Position numbers and translations under genes: made by a program. A stretch of DNA of 64,000 nucleotides from Sphingomonas faeni (GTDB lineage Bacteria; Pseudomonadota; Alphaproteobacteria; Sphingomonadales; Sphingomonadaceae): assembly GCF_024273235.1 (NCBI RefSeq), contig NZ_JANBVH010000015.1, positions 43,174 through 107,173 on the forward strand. Reading direction: 5' to 3'. Of this stretch, positions 34,469 to 43,543 are shown in pieces. The notes beneath the pieces are model-generated. The model saw only the letters and a list, made by a program, of their open reading frames with translations, had not been told where the DNA came from and made no database searches. How positions within the stretch are numbered: position 1 is the stretch's first letter; every line of letters begins with the position of its first letter.

Positions 34469-34825
34469 ATGGCCTCTCGTGACAGCCATGCTATGGCCAC
34501 CCGCATGGCGAACACGAAAAGCAATACCGGTACCGTCGAGGTCGACGGCACCCGATACGACTGGCACCTCCAGCGCGAGCCGCAACACACGGATGCCGAT
34601 GGCTGGAAGGGCATGACGATCTCGCTCCTGCAGGACGACGCCAAGCGCGAAGCCCTGCTCGAATTCCCCGCGCCGAAACGCCTGTTGAAGGGCCTGCCGC
34701 GCGGGCGGCTCCAGATCGACGACGCGACGATCGCTCGCGGGGTACGGGCAGCGTTGGCGGCGGGGTGGGAGCCGATGTCGCGCGGCAAGCCGATGGTCTT
34801 CACGGTGGATTCCGAAGGGAATTGA
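34469..34825 (+). CDS. Conserved-looking hypothetical protein
   Basis: 118 residues from the first ATG, or 110/106 from ATG 34493 or 34505; no clear ribosome-binding site separates them. The core VEVDGTRYDWHLQREPQHTD, WKGMTISLLQDDAKREALLE and RGVRAALAAGWEPMSRGKPM looks like a compact cytosolic domain. I do not recognise the family. It ends 3 nt before the next gene, so they are probably co-transcribed. Confidence 0.55.
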   Translation: MASRDSHAMATRMANTKSNTGTVEVDGTRYDWHLQREPQHTDADGWKGMTISLLQDDAKREALLEFPAPKRLLKGLPRGRLQIDDATIARGVRAALAAGWEPMSRGKPMVFTVDSEGN

Positions 34826-34828
34826 ACC

Positions 34829-35434
34829 GTGGATCGGCGTGACACCCCGACCCCGACGGACACGCGCGCGCAGACGCAGCCCCAAGCCGATCTCGAAACC
34901 ACGCTGCTGGGGCCGGTCCTGCCGGATCGGAGCTGCGGGGATTGCACCGCGTGCTGCACCGAACTGACGGTAGATACGCCGGAGTTCGCCAAACCCGCGG
35001 GAACGCCGTGCGTCCACCTGTCCGGCCAGGGCTGCGGTATTCACGCCGTCCGGCCGCGCATCTGCCGAACCTGGTTCTGCGCCTGGCGACGGGTTGCCAG
35101 CCTTCCCGACGAAGCGCGACCAGACCGGTCCGGGCTGCTCGTCTCGCTCAATTTCGTCAGCCAACCGCAGAATTGCCTCGAAGGCGTCTCGATCAACGTC
35201 CGTGTCCTCGCGGGCAGTGACGCGATCGCGAATGGCATGGCGGCGATCGTCTTGGACAACGTATGCGACCAGCTGGTCCCGGTCTGGTTCAGCGACGGGT
35301 CGAAGAAAATGTTGATGCATCCCGACAATGACGTCGCTCGCTTCGTCCTCTCCGGAGAGGCTGCACCCCCGCATTTGCAGGACGAAGTCGCCGCATGGCG
35401 CGAACGCTACGGTGTGTTCGGCTTGAACCGCTAG
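34829..35434 (+). CDS. YkgJ-type cysteine-cluster protein
   Basis: 201 residues from GTG 34829, 3 nt after the previous stop. CGDCTACCTEL (Cys36, 39, 42, 43), PCVHLSGQGCGIHAVRP and CRTWFCAW form the Cys-rich cluster of the YkgJ/UPF0153 family, thought to bind zinc or an Fe-S cluster. The C-terminal half (about 110-200) is not Cys-rich. Biochemical role unknown. Confidence 0.8.
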   Translation: MDRRDTPTPTDTRAQTQPQADLETTLLGPVLPDRSCGDCTACCTELTVDTPEFAKPAGTPCVHLSGQGCGIHAVRPRICRTWFCAWRRVASLPDEARPDRSGLLVSLNFVSQPQNCLEGVSINVRVLAGSDAIANGMAAIVLDNVCDQLVPVWFSDGSKKMLMHPDNDVARFVLSGEAAPPHLQDEVAAWRERYGVFGLNR

Positions 35435-35493
35435 GACGCGTCGGTCGCAGCATGCACTAGCGGTTCGGCCCCTGCGTCCCTATTCCAGAGCGC

Positions 35494-36075
35494 ATGAACC
35501 TCACTGCCCTAGACATCGTCGTCCTGATCGCCGTCGCCGGGTCCGCGGTGCTGGGGCTGGTCCGCGGGTTCGTGACCGAAGTGCTGTCGATGTTCGCCTG
35601 GGTGGCGATGGTCGCGATGCTCAAGCTGTTCCACATACCGCTCGCCGCCGCGCTGTCGCCGGTGGTCGGCACGGTCGGCGGCGCTGCGGTGCTCGCGTTC
35701 GCGATCATCACCGGGGTGACGTATATCGGCGGGCGGCTGGTCGCCAATGCGATCGGTGCGCGGACGCGGACCTCGATCCTGGGCCCGGTCGACCGCGCGC
35801 TTGGCTTCGGGTTCGGCGCGCTGAAGGGCCTGATCCTCGCCAGCCTCGTCTTCCTGCTCGCGACGCTCGTCATCGACACGATGGGCGGCGGAGCCTCGCG
35901 CCGGCCCGGCTGGATGACGACGTCGCGCACCTATCCGCTGCTCAACGCGACCAGCGCGAGCATCGCCGATTTCGTCGACCGCCGCCGTCGTGGCAAACCC
36001 GTCTTCGGCGCAACCACCCCGCCTTCCAGATCCGACCCTTCCCGATCCGAAAACGCAAGCGAGCCGAAGTCATGA
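35494..36075 (+). CDS. cvpA: CvpA-family membrane protein
   Basis: 193 residues with four transmembrane segments (about 6-24, 28-48, 64-86 and 105-125) and a hydrophilic Ser/Pro-rich tail. LTALDIVVLIAVAGSAVLGL and the GPVDRALGFGFGALKG loop are typical of CvpA, first linked to colicin V production and now to envelope stability. Its stop overlaps the next gene (ATGA). Confidence 0.9.
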   Translation: MNLTALDIVVLIAVAGSAVLGLVRGFVTEVLSMFAWVAMVAMLKLFHIPLAAALSPVVGTVGGAAVLAFAIITGVTYIGGRLVANAIGARTRTSILGPVDRALGFGFGALKGLILASLVFLLATLVIDTMGGGASRRPGWMTTSRTYPLLNATSASIADFVDRRRRGKPVFGATTPPSRSDPSRSENASEPKS

Positions 36076-36515
36076 GCGCTCCCCTCTACAATGCCGAGAT
36101 CCTGCGCCTCGCCGCGACGATCCCGCACCACGAACGCCTCCCCGAGCCGATGGCGACCGCCGAGAAACGCTCGCCGATCTGCGGGAGCCGGGTGACGGTC
36201 GACGTCGCGGTGGACGATTCGGGCCGCGTCAGCGAGGTCGGCCTGCTGGTCCGCGCCTGCGCGCTCGGCCAAGCGTCGTCGTCGCTGCTCGCCGCCAATA
36301 TCCTCGGCCGCACCCCCGCCGAACTCGCCGCGACGCGCGATGCGCTGACGGCATGGCTTGCGCGCGAGGGCGATGCGCCTGATTGGCCGGGGATGGACAT
36401 CTTTACCCCCGCGCTCGACTACACCGCGCGCCACCCCTCGATCCGGCTGGCGTTCGAAGCCGCCGCCGAGGCTGCCGCAGAGGCCGCCGACACCGCTGCA
36501 AAGGCGAAAGTCTGA
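36072..36515 (+). CDS. Fe-S cluster scaffold-like protein (IscU/NifU N-terminal family)
   Basis: 147 residues. YNAEILRLAATIPHHERLPE at the N-terminus and two conserved-position cysteines, SPICGSRV and RACALGQASSSLLA, fit the IscU/SufU-like scaffold fold. The third ligand cysteine of true IscU is not evident, so cluster assembly may differ. The alanine-rich tail is low complexity. It overlaps cvpA by 4 nt and the antiporter gene by 1 nt. Confidence 0.8.
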   Translation: MSAPLYNAEILRLAATIPHHERLPEPMATAEKRSPICGSRVTVDVAVDDSGRVSEVGLLVRACALGQASSSLLAANILGRTPAELAATRDALTAWLAREGDAPDWPGMDIFTPALDYTARHPSIRLAFEAAAEAAAEAADTAAKAKV

Positions 36516-38275
36516 TGGCGGAGGCGTCGCCGTCGCTGTTGCGGGACGGTGTCGTACTGCTCGGGTTCGGCCTCATGTTCGTGCTGCTGTTCCGGCGGCT
36601 CGGGCTGGGTGCGACGCTGGGGTATCTGGTCGCGGGCGCGGTCGTCGGGCCGCATGTGCTTGGCCTCGTCGGCGATGCGGAGTCGAAGCTCGGGTTCGCC
36701 GAACTCGGCATCACGTTGCTGTTGTTCATCGTCGGGCTCGAACTCAATCCGTCGCGCCTGTGGCGGATGAAGCACGAGATCTTCGGGCTCGGGCTGCTCC
36801 AGGTCGCGATCTGTGGGCTCGCGATCACCGCGATCGTCTGGATCGGTGCGAAGTTCTCGCTGCCCGCCGCGCTCGCGCTCGGCCTCCCGCTGGCGCTGTC
36901 GTCGACCGCGCAGGTGCTGCCGATGCTGCGCTCGTCGGGCCGGATGCGGACGCCGTTCGGTGAACGCGCCTTCTCGATCCTGCTGTTCCAGGACCTTTCG
37001 ATCGTGCCGCTGATCACGATCGTCGCGGCGATGAGCCGGAACCCGGCGGATGCCAACGCGCCGCCGGGGTGGCTGCTGGCGATCTATACGGTGCTCGCGG
37101 TCGGCGGCTTGATCATCGCCGGGCGCTTCCTGCTCCGCCCGTTCTTCCGCCTGATCGGCAATCTCGGCGAGCGCGAGATGTTCGTATTTGCGGGTCTCTT
37201 CACGGTGATCGCCAGCGCCGCGATCATGGAATGGCTCGGGCTTTCGACCGCGCTCGGCGCGTTCATCGCCGGCGTCATGCTCGCGGACAGTCCGTATCGG
37301 CATGAGCTGGAGGCCGATGTCGAGCCGTTCCGTTCGATCCTGCTCGGGCTGTTCTTTCTCGCGGTCGGCATGGTGCTCGACCTAAATGCGATCGCCGAGC
37401 GGCCGGTGTTCGTGGTGGCGATGGCGGCGGCGCTGATCCTGACCAAGACCAGCGTGATCATGCTGATCGGCATGGCGTTCAAGATGACGTGGCGGCAGGC
37501 GTTCGCGCTTGGGCTGCTGCTGAGCCAGGGCGGCGAGTTCGGCTTCGTGCTGTTCGCGCAGGCGCAGGCGGGGCTGCTGATCGAACCGCAGGCGGCGAGC
37601 CTGTTCGGCGCGATCATCACGCTGTCGATGGCGACCACGCCGTTCCTGATGGGGATCACCAAGCGCTTCCGCACCGAGCCGATCGCCAAGGACCAGGAGC
37701 GGGACGGCCCCAAGGTCGACGGCGCGAATGCGATCATCGTCGGCTATGGACGGTTCGGCCAGACGGTCGGCCAGATGCTGCTCGCGCAGGACATCCCGGT
37801 CACGCTGATCGACACCGATATCGAGATGATCGACATCGCCGGCGAGTTCGGCGCGAAGGTCTATTACGGCGACGGCACGCGGCTCGACCTGTTGCGCCAG
37901 GCGGGCGCGGCCGATGCGGAGATCATCTGTTTCTGCATGGACGGCGATCAGCTCGATCCGGACACGATTGAAGGCGTGCACGAGGCGTTCCCGAAGGCGG
38001 CGATCTACGTCCGTGCGTTCGATCGTCGCGCGCTGGTGAAGTTGAAGAACACGTCGGCGACCGCGGTCGTGCGCGAGGTGCTCGAATCGGCGGTGAAGAT
38101 GGCGCGGCTGGCATTGCGCGGGCTCGACGTCGCGCCCGCCGATATCGATCGCGCGGAGGAGATATACCGGTCGCGCGACAAGGAGCGGTTGCAGTTGCAG
38201 ATCGATTCCGGCGACATGCGCGCGGCGCGGGCCGAGACTGCCAAGCGGTTTCCCTGGGGGAATGATTCGCAATGA
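36515..38275 (+). CDS. CPA2-family K+/H+ antiporter, KefB-like
   Basis: 586 residues: 12-13 transmembrane segments (about 10-385) of the Na/H exchanger fold, then a TrkA-N (RCK) domain from about residue 405 with the nucleotide motif VGYGRFGQTVG. ELGITLLLFIVGLELNPSRL is typical of the Kef family. Kef proteins exchange potassium and protons for pH control during electrophile stress. No KefF/KefG ancillary subunit adjoins. TGATG overlap with the previous gene; ATGA with the next. Confidence 0.92.
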   Translation: MAEASPSLLRDGVVLLGFGLMFVLLFRRLGLGATLGYLVAGAVVGPHVLGLVGDAESKLGFAELGITLLLFIVGLELNPSRLWRMKHEIFGLGLLQVAICGLAITAIVWIGAKFSLPAALALGLPLALSSTAQVLPMLRSSGRMRTPFGERAFSILLFQDLSIVPLITIVAAMSRNPADANAPPGWLLAIYTVLAVGGLIIAGRFLLRPFFRLIGNLGEREMFVFAGLFTVIASAAIMEWLGLSTALGAFIAGVMLADSPYRHELEADVEPFRSILLGLFFLAVGMVLDLNAIAERPVFVVAMAAALILTKTSVIMLIGMAFKMTWRQAFALGLLLSQGGEFGFVLFAQAQAGLLIEPQAASLFGAIITLSMATTPFLMGITKRFRTEPIAKDQERDGPKVDGANAIIVGYGRFGQTVGQMLLAQDIPVTLIDTDIEMIDIAGEFGAKVYYGDGTRLDLLRQAGAADAEIICFCMDGDQLDPDTIEGVHEAFPKAAIYVRAFDRRALVKLKNTSATAVVREVLESAVKMARLALRGLDVAPADIDRAEEIYRSRDKERLQLQIDSGDMRAARAETAKRFPWGNDSQ

Positions 38276-38601
38276 TTATCGTTGTTCTTGCAGCCTTGTC
38301 GGGCGCGATCGCGGTCGCGGCGGGGGCGTTCGGCGCACACGGCGCGATTGGCTCGGCGGCGGAATGGTTGAAGACCGGGGCGCAGTACCAGCTCGTCCAT
38401 GTGGTCGCGGCGCTGGTCGCGGTTCGGATGGAGACGCGTGGGCCGGCGTGGCTGTTCGTGGTCGGTGCGGCGATCTTTGCGCTGACATTGTATGCGATGG
38501 CGCTGGGTGCGCCGCGCTGGTTCGGCGCGATCACGCCGATTGGTGGGGCGCTGTTGATCGGTGGGTGGCTGTGGCTGGCGTGGAGTGCGAGCCGCCCCTG
38601 A
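38272..38601 (+). CDS. DUF423 small membrane protein
   Basis: 109 residues, about four transmembrane segments. AAGAFGAHG near the N-terminus, WLKTGAQYQLVHVVAAL and the terminal ITPIGGALLIGGWLWLAWSA match DUF423 (YgdD). Function unknown. Translationally coupled to the antiporter gene. Confidence 0.88.
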   Translation: MIIVVLAALSGAIAVAAGAFGAHGAIGSAAEWLKTGAQYQLVHVVAALVAVRMETRGPAWLFVVGAAIFALTLYAMALGAPRWFGAITPIGGALLIGGWLWLAWSASRP

Positions 38602-38718
38602 TCCTCCCCTGCAAGGGGAGGTGGCTGGCGGAGCCAGACGGAGGGGTAACGCCCTCTCGATGGCGCAATACCCCTCCGTCAGTCCTGCGGACTGCCACCT
38701 CCCCTTGCAGGGGAGGAT
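38600..38718. repeat. Dispersed inverted repeat, family 2 (copy a)
   Basis: Arms GATCCTCCCCTGCAAGGGG ... GTGGC, pairing with the far end; inner arms CGGAGGGGTA / TACCCCTCCG also pair. Between convergent DUF423 and DUF2256 genes. Related copy at 63697. Confidence 0.8.
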
Positions 38719-38728
38719 TGAAACGGGG

Positions 38729-38869
38729 CTATCGCTTTTTCCGGCAGGCGTCGGAGCAGTAGATCACGCTGTCCCAGTCGCGCGCCCATTTTTTCCGCCA
38801 CGTGAACGGCCGCTCGCACGCCGGACAGACCTTGGTCGGCAGGTTCTGCTTGGCGATCCCGTTGGGCAT
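38729..38869 (-). CDS. DUF2256 small zinc-ribbon-like protein
   Basis: 46 residues ([20 protein letters not shown], then [20 protein letters not shown]). The pairs CPAC and CSDAC form a treble-clef or zinc-ribbon site typical of DUF2256. Its ATG overlaps the aroB stop by one base (TGATG), so it is the last gene of aroK-aroB-DUF2256. Easily missed because of its size. Function unknown. Confidence 0.85.
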   Translation of the reverse strand: MPNGIAKQNLPTKVCPACERPFTWRKKWARDWDSVIYCSDACRKKR

Positions 38870-39969
38870 CAGCGGGGCTGCGCGTCTAGGAACGCCTCGA
38901 CGTCGGCGAGGTCGACGGTCTTGTCGAGATACGTCCGGCCGATCCCGCGCGCGAGCAGGAAGGGCAGCGTGCCGGCCGCCATCTTCTTGTCGTGCCGCAT
39001 GTGATCGACGAGCCGCGCGCCGCTCGCGCCGACACCGGCCGCCGCCAGCCCGTCCGGCAATCCCGCGTCACGCCAATGCGCGGCAACACGCTGCGCGTCC
39101 TGACCCGAACAGATCCCCTGCGATGCCGAGAACCCGAACGCCAGCGCACACCCCGCGGCCACACCCTCGCCGTGGATCAGCGCCTGCGAGAACCCGGTCT
39201 CGGCTTCCAATGCATGCCCGAACGTATGCCCGAGATTGAGCAGCGCACGCGTCCCGTTGGTCTCATGCTCGTCCGCCGCAACGATCCGCGCCTTTGCCGA
39301 AACGCTGTGTGCGATCGCGTATTCGCGCAGGCCGATGTCACCGCCCAGCAACGCGGCGCCATTCGCCTCGCACCATTCGAAGAACGCGAAATCATCGATC
39401 AGGCCGTATTTCACGACCTCGGCATAGCCGGCGCGCAACTCGCGGATCGGCAGCGTGTCGAGCACCTGCGGGTCGATCAGCACCATCACCGGCTGGTGAA
39501 ACGCGCCGATCAGATTCTTGCCGGCGCGGGTGTTGATCGCGGTCTTCCCGCCGACCGAACTGTCGACCTGCGCGAGCAAACTCGTCGGGATCTGCACGAA
39601 GTTGCACCCGCGCTTGAGGATCGAGCATGCGAACCCGACGAGATCGCCGATCACGCCGCCGCCCAGCGCCACGACATGATCGCCGCGCTCGACCCCGAGT
39701 TCGAGCAGCCGGTCGCAGAGCATTTCCAGCGTAGCCCAGCTCTTGCTGCCTTCACCAGGCGCGAGAACGATCGCCTCGGACGCGATACCGGCCGCCGTCA
39801 GCGAGGCTTGCAACGTCGCGAGGTGGACGGACAAATTCTCGTCGGTGACGATTGCCACGCGGCGCTTCCCCGCGAGCGGCGCGAGATAGTCGCCGGCCTT
39901 CGCAAGAATCCCCGCTTCGATATGGATGGGATAGGTCCGCGCGCCCAGTTCAACGGTAACGGTCTTCAT
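38869..39969 (-). CDS. aroB: 3-dehydroquinate synthase
   Basis: Second step of the shikimate pathway: DAHP to 3-dehydroquinate, NAD- and divalent-metal-dependent. 366 residues. [39 protein letters not shown], the metal ligand region EVVKYGLI, and [11 protein letters not shown] (metal histidines) with HGEGVAAG are all present. ATGA overlap with aroK upstream. Confidence 0.97.
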   Translation of the reverse strand: MKTVTVELGARTYPIHIEAGILAKAGDYLAPLAGKRRVAIVTDENLSVHLATLQASLTAAGIASEAIVLAPGEGSKSWATLEMLCDRLLELGVERGDHVVALGGGVIGDLVGFACSILKRGCNFVQIPTSLLAQVDSSVGGKTAINTRAGKNLIGAFHQPVMVLIDPQVLDTLPIRELRAGYAEVVKYGLIDDFAFFEWCEANGAALLGGDIGLREYAIAHSVSAKARIVAADEHETNGTRALLNLGHTFGHALEAETGFSQALIHGEGVAAGCALAFGFSASQGICSGQDAQRVAAHWRDAGLPDGLAAAGVGASGARLVDHMRHDKKMAAGTLPFLLARGIGRTYLDKTVDLADVEAFLDAQPR

Positions 39970-40529
39970 CGGCCAAGCGCCCTCAGGATTGCGGCGACGG
40001 TCGCTTCGTGCGGCGTCTTGTTGCTGACAATATGGATGTGCGCCTGCGCGTAGATCGGGTTGCGGACGCGCGCCAGTTCGGCGAGCACTTTCCCCGCGTC
40101 GCGGTTGCGCAGCAGCGGGCGGCTGTCGCGGCGGCCGACACGCTCGACCAGAATGTCCGGATGCGCGCTGAGCCACACCGAGATCGCGTCGCGCAGGATC
40201 AGCGTGCGCGTGTCGTCGTTGATGAACGCGCCGCCGCCGGTCGCGATGACCTTCGGCGTGCCGTCGATCAGCCGCGCGATCACCCGGCGCTCACCGTCGC
40301 GAAAATACTCTTCGCCGTATTTGGCGAAGATCTCGGTGACGGTCATGCCGGACGCGGCCTCGATCTCGTGATCGGCATCGACGAACGGCAGGTTCATGCG
40401 CAGCGCGAGGCGCCGGCCGACCGTGGTCTTGCCGACGCCCATCAGCCCGACAAGCACGATCGGCCGGTCGATCGGGGCAGGGGCGGAACCGCCTGAGGGC
40501 CCGCCTGAGGGGTTGTGGCTTTGCAACAT
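39966..40529 (-). CDS. aroK: Shikimate kinase
   Basis: ATP-dependent phosphorylation of shikimate. 187 residues: P-loop GLMGVGKTTVGR, FVDADHEIE (shikimate-binding Asp), YGEEYFRDGERRV and IATGGGAFI. The N-terminal 20 residues (Gly/Ser/Pro-rich) exceed the core. Heads the aroKB unit. Divergent from the gene at 40623. Confidence 0.96.
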   Translation of the reverse strand: MLQSHNPSGGPSGGSAPAPIDRPIVLVGLMGVGKTTVGRRLALRMNLPFVDADHEIEAASGMTVTEIFAKYGEEYFRDGERRVIARLIDGTPKVIATGGGAFINDDTRTLILRDAISVWLSAHPDILVERVGRRDSRPLLRNRDAGKVLAELARVRNPIYAQAHIHIVSNKTPHEATVAAILRALGR

Positions 40530-40622
40530 CGTGAGGGGCGCTATACAGCGGCACCGCGCGAGGGCAAAAGCTCTTGCCGCCTGTTTTGTCCACTACCCCG
40601 TCCACTACAAGGTTACGCCGTC

Positions 40623-40757
40623 ATGTCCCGTTTCATCGTCTCGGTCGTCGTCGTTCTTGTCGTGGTGGTCGGCGGCCTGTTCCTGCTGGCCGGTCGTGCG
40701 ACCGAGCGTCCGCAGAGCCGCGTCGAGAAGGCCGTGACGCTTGCGAACCTCTCTTAA
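40623..40757 (+). CDS. Small membrane protein (44 aa)
   Basis: One transmembrane segment (about residues 4-24, FIVSVVVVLVVVVGGLFLLA) and a basic tail. Its last 17 nt overlap the next gene's TTG start, suggesting coupled translation. No family recognised. It may be an inner-membrane anchor for the exported protein that follows (inference). Confidence 0.65.
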   Translation: MSRFIVSVVVVLVVVVGGLFLLAGRATERPQSRVEKAVTLANLS

Positions 40758-42594
40758 GGCAACCCTGACGGCGGCGGTTGCCGTCGGAGCCCTGGTCGCG
40801 CTGGCACCGGCGATCGGGCAGGACCGTCCCGAATCGATCCTGCCGCCGGGGTTCGGCGAGCCGACGCCCACGCCTGCGCCGCGTCCGGCCCCTCCAGCCG
40901 GCACGCAGCCTGCACGTCCGGCAACGCCAGGTGGGACGCAAACGCCGCAATCGCCGCAATCGCCGACACCGGGGCAACCGCTGCCGCCGAGCGCGATGAT
41001 CCAGCCGCTGCCGGCGACCACGCCCGAAACCGCGTTGCCCGTGCCCGCCGTGACGCCGGCCCCGGTCGATCCGGCGGTGCTCGCGCGCTACGAGATGCCC
41101 GAATTCGCGCGTCGTTCGCTCGCGACGGTCGGCCCGGTGACCCCGAGCCAGGGCGGGCTGGAGGCCGACGCGTTCGGCGATGCCGACGGCCAATATGTCG
41201 AGACGCTGATGCGCCGGCTGACCGCGCCGCTGCCGTCGCGCTGGATGTCGATCCTGCTCCGGCGCGCGCTGGTGTCGCGCGTCGATACGCCGAGCCGCAC
41301 CAACGGCGCGGACTTCGCAGCCGAGCGCGCCTGGCTGTTGCTGCGGATGGGCGAATCGGTCGCGGCTCGCGCAGTCACGCAGGGCGTCGATACCGACAAC
41401 TACACGCCGAAGCTGTATCAGGTCGCGATGAACGCCTCGCTGGCGACGGGCGATCCCGCCGGGTTCTGCCCGCTCGTCCCCGGTGCGATGCGCTATGCGC
41501 CGGCGCGGGGCTGGACGATGGCGCAAGCCATGTGCGCCGGGCTGTCGGGCAATCCCGCGCAGGCGACCCCGCTGATCGCGACCGCCAAGCGCCGCAACGT
41601 CGCCAGCGGCATCGACATGCTGCTTGCGCAGAAGGTCGTCGGTGCCGGCGCGCAGGGGCGCCAGGCGGTGACGATCGAATGGGATGGTATCGACCAGCTG
41701 ACCGCATGGCGGTTCGGCCTGGCGATGGCGACCGGCGTCGCGGTGCCGGACGAGCTGTATGCGAGCGCCGGGCCTCAGGTTCGCTATTGGCAGGCGCTCT
41801 CGCCGTCGGTTCCGCTCGGGGCTCGGCTGGCGCCTGCGGAGTCTGCGGCAGGGCAGGGGGTGCTCTCCAGCGCCGCGCTGGTCGATCTCTACGCCGCCGC
41901 CTCGACCGACGACGATACGCAAAGCACGGCGACGGCGACCGCCAACGATCTCCAGACCGCCTATGCCGATCGCAGTCCGGATGCGCGGCTGAATGCGTTG
42001 CGCCAATTGTGGGGCGGGGCGGCCACGCGGCCGTCCTACGCGCGGCTCGTGCTGACCGCGCGGGCGGCGGCGCGGATGAACCCGACGCTGGCGAAGGCCG
42101 AGGCGGACCATCTGGTCGCGTCGATGCTGTCCGCGGGGCTCGACCGCACCGCCGCGCGGTGGCTCGGCACAGTGCCGGCAGGTGGCGACGCCTGGGCGAT
42201 GATCATGCTCAGCGATCCCGACGCGTATCGCCGGCTCAGCTATTCCGACCTCGCCTCCTATTCGGGCGGCGAGGGCGATTCGGCGTTGAAGCAGCGCATG
42301 TTGTTCGCGGGGCTCGCAGGGCTAGGGCGACTCAACTCCGGCGATATCGAGCGCGCTGCGCAGTCGCTCGGTGTCCGGATTGGTGCGGACAATGCCTGGA
42401 CCCGCGCGCTCGACCGGGCCGCGCGCGCCGGTCAGCCGGGGACGGTCGTCGTGCTCGCCGCGATCGGCATGCAGGCGTCCGGCTGGAAGGATATTCCACC
42501 CGAGGCGCTGTACCGGATCGTCGGCGCGCTGCGCGCCGTGGGACTCGACGGCGAAGCGCGAATGATCGCCGCCGAGGCGATAGCGAGGGCGTGA
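40741..42594 (+). CDS. Large exported protein of unknown function
   Basis: 617 residues from TTG 40741 (GAGAAGG about 8 nt upstream). Signal peptide to about residue 27 (APAIG|Q), then a Pro/Thr/Gln-rich segment (about 35-100, PTPTPAPRPAPPAG ...), then an Ala-rich helical body with repeated helix pairs, as in TPR/SEL-like solenoids (inference). This gene lies between aroKB and xerD, a spot where sphingomonads keep a similar uncharacterised protein. Function unknown. Confidence 0.75.
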   Translation: MRTSLKATLTAAVAVGALVALAPAIGQDRPESILPPGFGEPTPTPAPRPAPPAGTQPARPATPGGTQTPQSPQSPTPGQPLPPSAMIQPLPATTPETALPVPAVTPAPVDPAVLARYEMPEFARRSLATVGPVTPSQGGLEADAFGDADGQYVETLMRRLTAPLPSRWMSILLRRALVSRVDTPSRTNGADFAAERAWLLLRMGESVAARAVTQGVDTDNYTPKLYQVAMNASLATGDPAGFCPLVPGAMRYAPARGWTMAQAMCAGLSGNPAQATPLIATAKRRNVASGIDMLLAQKVVGAGAQGRQAVTIEWDGIDQLTAWRFGLAMATGVAVPDELYASAGPQVRYWQALSPSVPLGARLAPAESAAGQGVLSSAALVDLYAAASTDDDTQSTATATANDLQTAYADRSPDARLNALRQLWGGAATRPSYARLVLTARAAARMNPTLAKAEADHLVASMLSAGLDRTAARWLGTVPAGGDAWAMIMLSDPDAYRRLSYSDLASYSGGEGDSALKQRMLFAGLAGLGRLNSGDIERAAQSLGVRIGADNAWTRALDRAARAGQPGTVVVLAAIGMQASGWKDIPPEALYRIVGALRAVGLDGEARMIAAEAIARA

Positions 42595-42613
42595 CCACGC
42601 CGGGTGCCAGGGC

Positions 42614-43534
42614 GTGACCCACGCGTCGGACCGCGCGCTGATCGACCGGTTCCTGGAGATGATGGCCGCGGAAGCAGGAGCTGCGGCCAACACAGTCGCC
42701 GCCTATCGCAGCGACCTGACGCTCGCCTCGCAGGCGCTCGACGGCGGGTTGGTCGATGCCGATGTCGATACGCTGGCGAAACTGGCGGGTGGCTGGTCGG
42801 CTTTGTCCCGTTCGACGGTCGGGCGAAAATCGGCCTCGCTGCGCCGCTTCTTCGCGTTCCTCGCCGACGAAGGCCACCGCGCCGACGATCCCGGCAAGGC
42901 GCTGCCCCGTCCCGGTACCGCACGCACCTTGCCCAAGGTGCTGAGCCACGCCGATATCGACCGGCTGTTCGCGGCGATCGCCGAACGCGCCGCGCGCGAT
43001 CCGCTTGATCCCAACGACCTGCGGCTCTCGGCGTTGTTCGAGCTGCTCTACGGCTCCGGCCTGCGCGCGACCGAACTCGTCAGTCTGCCGCGCAATGCGG
43101 TCCATCCCGATCGTCCGTTCCTGATCCTGCGCGGCAAGGGCGGGCGCGAGCGGCTCGTCCCCATTTCCGACCGCGCGCGCGCCGCGGTGGCGGTCTGGCG
43201 CACCCATGTCGCGGCGGATCGCCTGTGGCTCTTTCCCTCGGGCAAGGGCCATCTGTCGCGCATCCGCCTGTACCAACTCGTCAAGGCGCTCGCCGCCGAG
43301 GCCGGCATCCCGCCCGATCGCGTCAGCCCGCACGTCTTGCGCCACGCCTTCGCCACGCATTTGCTCGCGGGCGGCGCCGATCTGCGCGCGCTGCAATCGA
43401 TGCTCGGCCACGCCGATATCGCGACTACCGAGATCTACACGCACGTCGATTCGAGCCGCCTCGTCGAACTCGTCAACACGCGGCACCCGCTGGCAGACTG
43501 CCACCTCGTTGACGCGGACGCGCCCGCGCCGTAA
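42614..43534 (+). CDS. xerD: Tyrosine recombinase XerD/XerC type
   Basis: Chromosome dimer resolution at dif. 306 residues from GTG 42614. N-terminal SAM-like core-binding domain (ANTVAAYRSDLTLA), catalytic domain with Arg in GSGLRATEL, Lys in RGKGGRERLVP, HVLRHAFATHLLAGGADLRA, LGHADIATTEIYTHV (active Tyr). The neighbourhood (aroKB, accA) is a chromosomal one, so this is the housekeeping recombinase rather than an island integrase. Confidence 0.92.
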   Translation: MTHASDRALIDRFLEMMAAEAGAAANTVAAYRSDLTLASQALDGGLVDADVDTLAKLAGGWSALSRSTVGRKSASLRRFFAFLADEGHRADDPGKALPRPGTARTLPKVLSHADIDRLFAAIAERAARDPLDPNDLRLSALFELLYGSGLRATELVSLPRNAVHPDRPFLILRGKGGRERLVPISDRARAAVAVWRTHVAADRLWLFPSGKGHLSRIRLYQLVKALAAEAGIPPDRVSPHVLRHAFATHLLAGGADLRALQSMLGHADIATTEIYTHVDSSRLVELVNTRHPLADCHLVDADAPAP

Positions 43535-43543
43535 CCGCCGCCT

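Noticed and set aside
42614..43534. Island or phage integrase
   Set aside because: Sequence and neighbourhood (accA, aroKB) fit the chromosomal XerD-type recombinase. No attachment-site repeat or phage gene is nearby.
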